From: Micromonospora noduli
GTDB lineage: Bacteria; Actinomycetota; Actinomycetes; Mycobacteriales; Micromonosporaceae
Direction: 5' to 3'
Assembly: GCF_003264365.1 (NCBI RefSeq)
Contig: NZ_PYAK01000014.1
Location: 1-64,000 of the forward strand
Length of the DNA: 64,000 nucleotides
Below, piece by piece: positions 62,701 through 64,000 of this stretch. Every line of letters begins with the position of its first letter. The first letter of the stretch is position 1. A program made the translations under genes and the position numbers. The notes beneath the pieces were generated by a model that ran no database searches, was not told where the DNA came from, and saw only the letters and a program-made list of their open reading frames with translations.

Positions 62701-64000
62701 TAGATCAGGCAGGCGAGCTGTGCGGGCGTCGCCGTATTGATGGTCGAGACCACGGGCAGGGCGGCCAGCTCGGCCGCGTCGGCGTCCACAAGCAGCGTCG
62801 GCATCGTGCCGTCCGTCACCGCGGCGACAACCGAAGCCTGCGTCACCAGCAAACCGGCGTTGGAGTCGTCCAGCATGAACCTCACCCGGTCCACCGGATG
62901 CTCCGGGTCCAGGGCCACCAGGGCGCCCCCGGCCTTGAGGACGGCGAGCAGCGCTACGACCGAGTCGGTCGACCGGTACAGGCAGACGCCCACGATAACC
63001 TCGGGTCCGACCCCCCGGGCCTGCAATGCCCATGCCATCTGGTTCGCACGCTCGTCCAGTTCCCGGTACGTCAGCCGCTCACCCTCGAACACCACGGCGA
63101 CGGCGTCGGGCGTACGACGAGCTTGCGCCTCGAACAGCTCGTGCAAGCAGTGCGACTCGAAGTCGACCATATCGGTGTCGTTCCACTCCGCCAGCAGTTG
63201 ACGGCGCTCGGGCGCGGTCAGCAGGCTGTGCGACCGCCACGGCCGATCCGGCGCCCTCACCGCTGACTCGAGGAGCTGGTGCAGGTGGCCGGCCATCCGT
63301 CGAACAGTCGCCGGGTCGAACAGGTCAGTGCTGTACTCGAATTCGCAGAGCACGCCGTCCTCGGCGATCCGAAGGTCGACGCTGAGGTCGAACGGCGCGG
63401 TTTGCCGTGGCACCTCCACCGCCTCGACGAGCAGGCCCGGCAGCTCTGGCAGGCCGAGCATCTCCTCGTGAACGGCGTTGAACATCACCTGGAACAGGGG
63501 CGTGGAACTCGCGTCCCGCTCGGGCGAGACCGCCCGGACCACCTCGTGGAACGGCACGTCCTCGTACGACATGACGTCCAGCAGTTCGGCGGCCACGCGG
63601 CGCACCGCCGTCCGGAAGGTGGGCGCGCCGGACAGGTCGGCCCTCAGTACCACCGTGTTGGCGAAGAAGCCGATGACCTGATCGAGCTCGCTGTCGAGTC
63701 GATTGAGCATGACGGTGCCGATCGTCACCTCGTCTTGGTCACCGTAGCGGCCGAGCAGCATGGCCAGGCCGGTCAACACGGCGGTCGACAGGGTCGTCCG
63801 CTCACCCCTGCCGAACTCGACGAGCCGGGCCACCAGGTCGGCCGAGAGTGAGAGACGTTCAACCGCCCCACGCCCGCTGCGGACCGGCGCCCGCAGCCGG
63901 TCCACCGGCAGTTGCACCGGAGCTGGCGCGTCGTCCAGTCGTCGCCGCCAAAACTCCAACTGTTCCGCGTACGAGCGCTGCCGCTGTTCGCCGGCGTGGT
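56745..64000 (-). CDS. Non-ribosomal peptide synthetase, 5' end beyond the window
   Basis: At least 2417 residues are visible and the frame runs off the right edge. Order from the edge: second half of a condensation domain, A1 (about 63.2-61.6 kb, [23 protein letters not shown]), PCP1 (LGGHSLL, Ser near 61.47 kb), C2 (HHIVTDGWS near 60.88 kb), A2 (about 59.9-58.4 kb, [21 protein letters not shown]), PCP2 (LGGHSLL near 58.28 kb), C3 (HHLVSDGWS near 57.66 kb), then stop. The pocket residues read by eye are DLA-F-MG-T-ID for A1 and DVW-S-VA-M-VH for A2; the latter is close to Thr-type codes (DFWNIGMVHK), the former I cannot match. The enzyme ends in a C domain with no thioesterase. Confidence 0.95.
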   Translation of the reverse strand, partial: HAGEQRQRSYAEQLEFWRRRLDDAPAPVQLPVDRLRAPVRSGRGAVERLSLSADLVARLVEFGRGERTTLSTAVLTGLAMLLGRYGDQDEVTIGTVMLNRLDSELDQVIGFFANTVVLRADLSGAPTFRTAVRRVAAELLDVMSYEDVPFHEVVRAVSPERDASSTPLFQVMFNAVHEEMLGLPELPGLLVEAVEVPRQTAPFDLSVDLRIAEDGVLCEFEYSTDLFDPATVRRMAGHLHQLLESAVRAPDRPWRSHSLLTAPERRQLLAEWNDTDMVDFESHCLHELFEAQARRTPDAVAVVFEGERLTYRELDERANQMAWALQARGVGPEVIVGVCLYRSTDSVVALLAVLKAGGALVALDPEHPVDRVRFMLDDSNAGLLVTQASVVAAVTDGTMPTLLVDADAAELAALPVVSTINTATPAQLACLIYTSGSSGTPKCAMLTHENFANYFHYFDRQYGLSATVRAHLQMASFAFDLFIADVMRALFTGAALVLCPREVTLSPRLLYELMVREGVNSAEFIPPLLRLLLDYVEEGGHSLAFMDLLMAGGDSWYVRDFDRAKRLSASTTVLIDTYGLTEAAIDNAHFVGEHAGDDPDSVVPIGRPIGNNRLYILDRSMQPVPVGVIGELYIGGTGVGRGYLGRPRLTADRFLPDPFGGQPGSRLYRTGDLTRFRSDGTIEILGRADQQVKIRGFRIELGEIEEALRRHPAVRDAILLVRDKSPGDRHLVAYIAVGPAPSDAADARWQDEVREQILAHLRDLLPGYMVPSALVVLERMPLNSNGKLDRRSLPDPGLELLPTGHLVPPRTPEEEIIRGIWQDLVGIGAVGVEDNFFALGGHSLLATRVLARIGAALGVELPVRAIYDNPTIAGLADQVMAARDVTDALPVAPPIVAVPRGDLDEYPLSFHQERLWFIDQLEPGSSAYNLATPLRLKGPLDVAALRSSFEALVQRHESLRTVFGSKDGVPFQRVRDVPRWELPVRDLTFLRVAERDPEVARLVQAETERPFDLARGPLMRTALLRLADEEHVLLLTMHHIVTDGWSGSIYFQELATLYAGYASGQAPNLPRAAVDYVDFAVWQRGWLRGEVLDRSLVYWRRQLAEAPAAIELPFDRPRASARGFRGRAVKVGIPADVCEGLRALSNTENVTLFMTLLAAFQTLLARFSGEIDIVVATPTAGRGRVELDRVVGFFVNTLALRADFSGDPPFRSLLHQVRAMALDALAHQHVPFERVVAEVATDRSPGYNPVAQVLFALQNTPPEAVELPGMTVSPEPFDASTAQFDLSLSLTETVDGLEGDLWYRTELFDAPTVEQIIDSWRVLLRGVVTSPDARISELPLLPAAPAAPLGTDPARSHTLEATLPELFDNQVRRTPHRVAVVDGATELTYIEVQQRADAVAAALAALGVGPERPVAVVLPRSADLVVALLGVLKAGGCYLPIEPDLPADRVRYLLSDCPATAVVTNPAGAGLLPPDLPVIDVGAVESSVPAGGPTTAPHPDQAAYVIYTSGSTGRPKGVVVSHRHVVRLFSSTRHWYGFHQDDVWTLFHSYAFDVSVWEMWGALLHGGRLVVVPWDTARSPQEFLRLLAEQRVTVLSQTPSAFYQLIQADQDDPDTGDLLALRYIVLAGEALDLGRLPQWYDRHPDRAPLVVNMYGTTETTVHATYLALDGETVRRDGHSLIGTAIPDLPIYVLDGAGRPVPPGVVGELYVGGAGVSRGYLGRAGLTAERFLPDPFGPVSGRMYRTGDRARVRRDGLLDFVGRADEQVKVRGYRIEPGEIEATLARHPEVSRAAVIVREDVPGDVRLAAYVVVVAGGRPSAAELRAYVARLLPSYLVPSSFTLLDDLPLTRNGKLDRRALPVPQSDGSTTGGAPRTATERFVCALFAEVLGTSEVGVDGNFFHLGGHSLLATRIVSRLRTEVGVQISLRTLFEHPAVNAFAAEVDRALQAAVADPPTADVTGLPAKSITPVRREALEPCSTDQERVWFLEQLDQSVSLYVTPMLYRLRGAVSHPALDGALRAVVARHEALRTTFVFRSGRLWQRISDQLDSRVRQRDLSGLPDGDRQSEVRRLFAEVSEHRFDLENGPLLDAELVRLGPDDHILVINLHHLVSDGWSTDLLLHELGEFYRGDVTGLPAKLEELPIQYADYAAWQRTWSQSDDCERQLEYWRTKLAQLPEVAYLPRLASGSARRDVHGGDHTFEIPPSAVDAVARLGRQEDATPFMVLLAVFQLLLARACGQDDIAVGTPIVNRQRPDVQHLIGFFVNTLVLRTDVSAASASFRAVLRQVRETALGAYAHQEVPFQRLVEELRPQRGLTQSALFGAVFTMQYEQKTPLRWPGLLVEPVRDAPVGTTVWDLTLTVTESADGMGGHLQYRTDRYGAAEIAGMAEDYLELLRFVVTHPDQPVPHVERAQRCD

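Noticed and set aside
1..64000. CRISPR arrays, rRNA genes, intact insertion sequences
   Set aside because: No regularly spaced repeats with spacers, no rRNA-like sequence and no complete transposase gene were seen.

Overview
This window is about 70% GC, with many GTG starts, 4-bp start/stop overlaps, leaderless-looking promoters and gene families typical of filamentous actinomycetes. A member of the Micromonosporaceae (Micromonospora-like) is my best guess; that is inference from style, not proof.

Layout. (1) 0.1-8.5 kb: a divergent ABC exporter / NarL-type two-component cassette flanked by 52-bp direct repeats, then an OmpR-type two-component pair and an MMPL/RND exporter. (2) 8.6-14.8 kb: accessory region with a monooxygenase remnant, a DUF1963-like protein, an SDR oxidoreductase, a frameshifted gene, and a two-gene cassette (669-aa protein with a YfaP/DUF2135-like end plus a 131-aa coiled-coil partner). 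(3) 15-30 kb: envelope, ion and stress block. It holds an AfsQ/MtrA-like regulator-kinase-lipoprotein operon with a GTCAC-N6-GTCAC operator, two STAS proteins, a GlsB-like membrane protein, two BON proteins, NhaA, a PucR regulator, two divergent ABC-2 exporters, a CPA1 Na+/H+ antiporter and a PRC-barrel protein. Three of these transport units (nhaA, the second ABC operon, the CPA1 antiporter) share a near-identical 21-bp leader motif ending 32-34 nt before the start codon. This looks like an undescribed cis-regulatory or riboswitch-like element. (4) 30-33 kb: proVWX-type quaternary-amine uptake operon. (5) 33.7-42.7 kb: degraded genes (acyl-CoA dehydrogenase, Fic, Na+/Ca2+ exchanger), an unrecognised pair of very large proteins, one with a degenerate split M23 peptidase fold, and a divergent LysR/EamA pair. 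(6) 43-51 kb: a secreted multidomain carbohydrate-active protein, a GHL10-type glycoside hydrolase, and a TetR-controlled peroxidase/nitroreductase/MmcQ operon. (7) 51-53 kb: a graveyard of fragments and repeats. (8) 53-64 kb, continuing past the right edge: a translationally coupled NRPS operon on the minus strand. Its order is NRPS (C-A-PCP-C-A-PCP-C), cytochrome P450, stand-alone condensation-like protein, metallo-beta-lactamase-fold hydrolase, NTF2-like protein.

The two most interesting items are the shared leader motif in the ion-transport block and the stand-alone condensation-like protein next to the P450. That protein carries an HR-type motif in place of HHxxxDG, as in the P450-recruiting X domains of glycopeptide NRPSs. 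The paired 763-aa and 959-aa proteins are the best candidate for a wholly unknown system.
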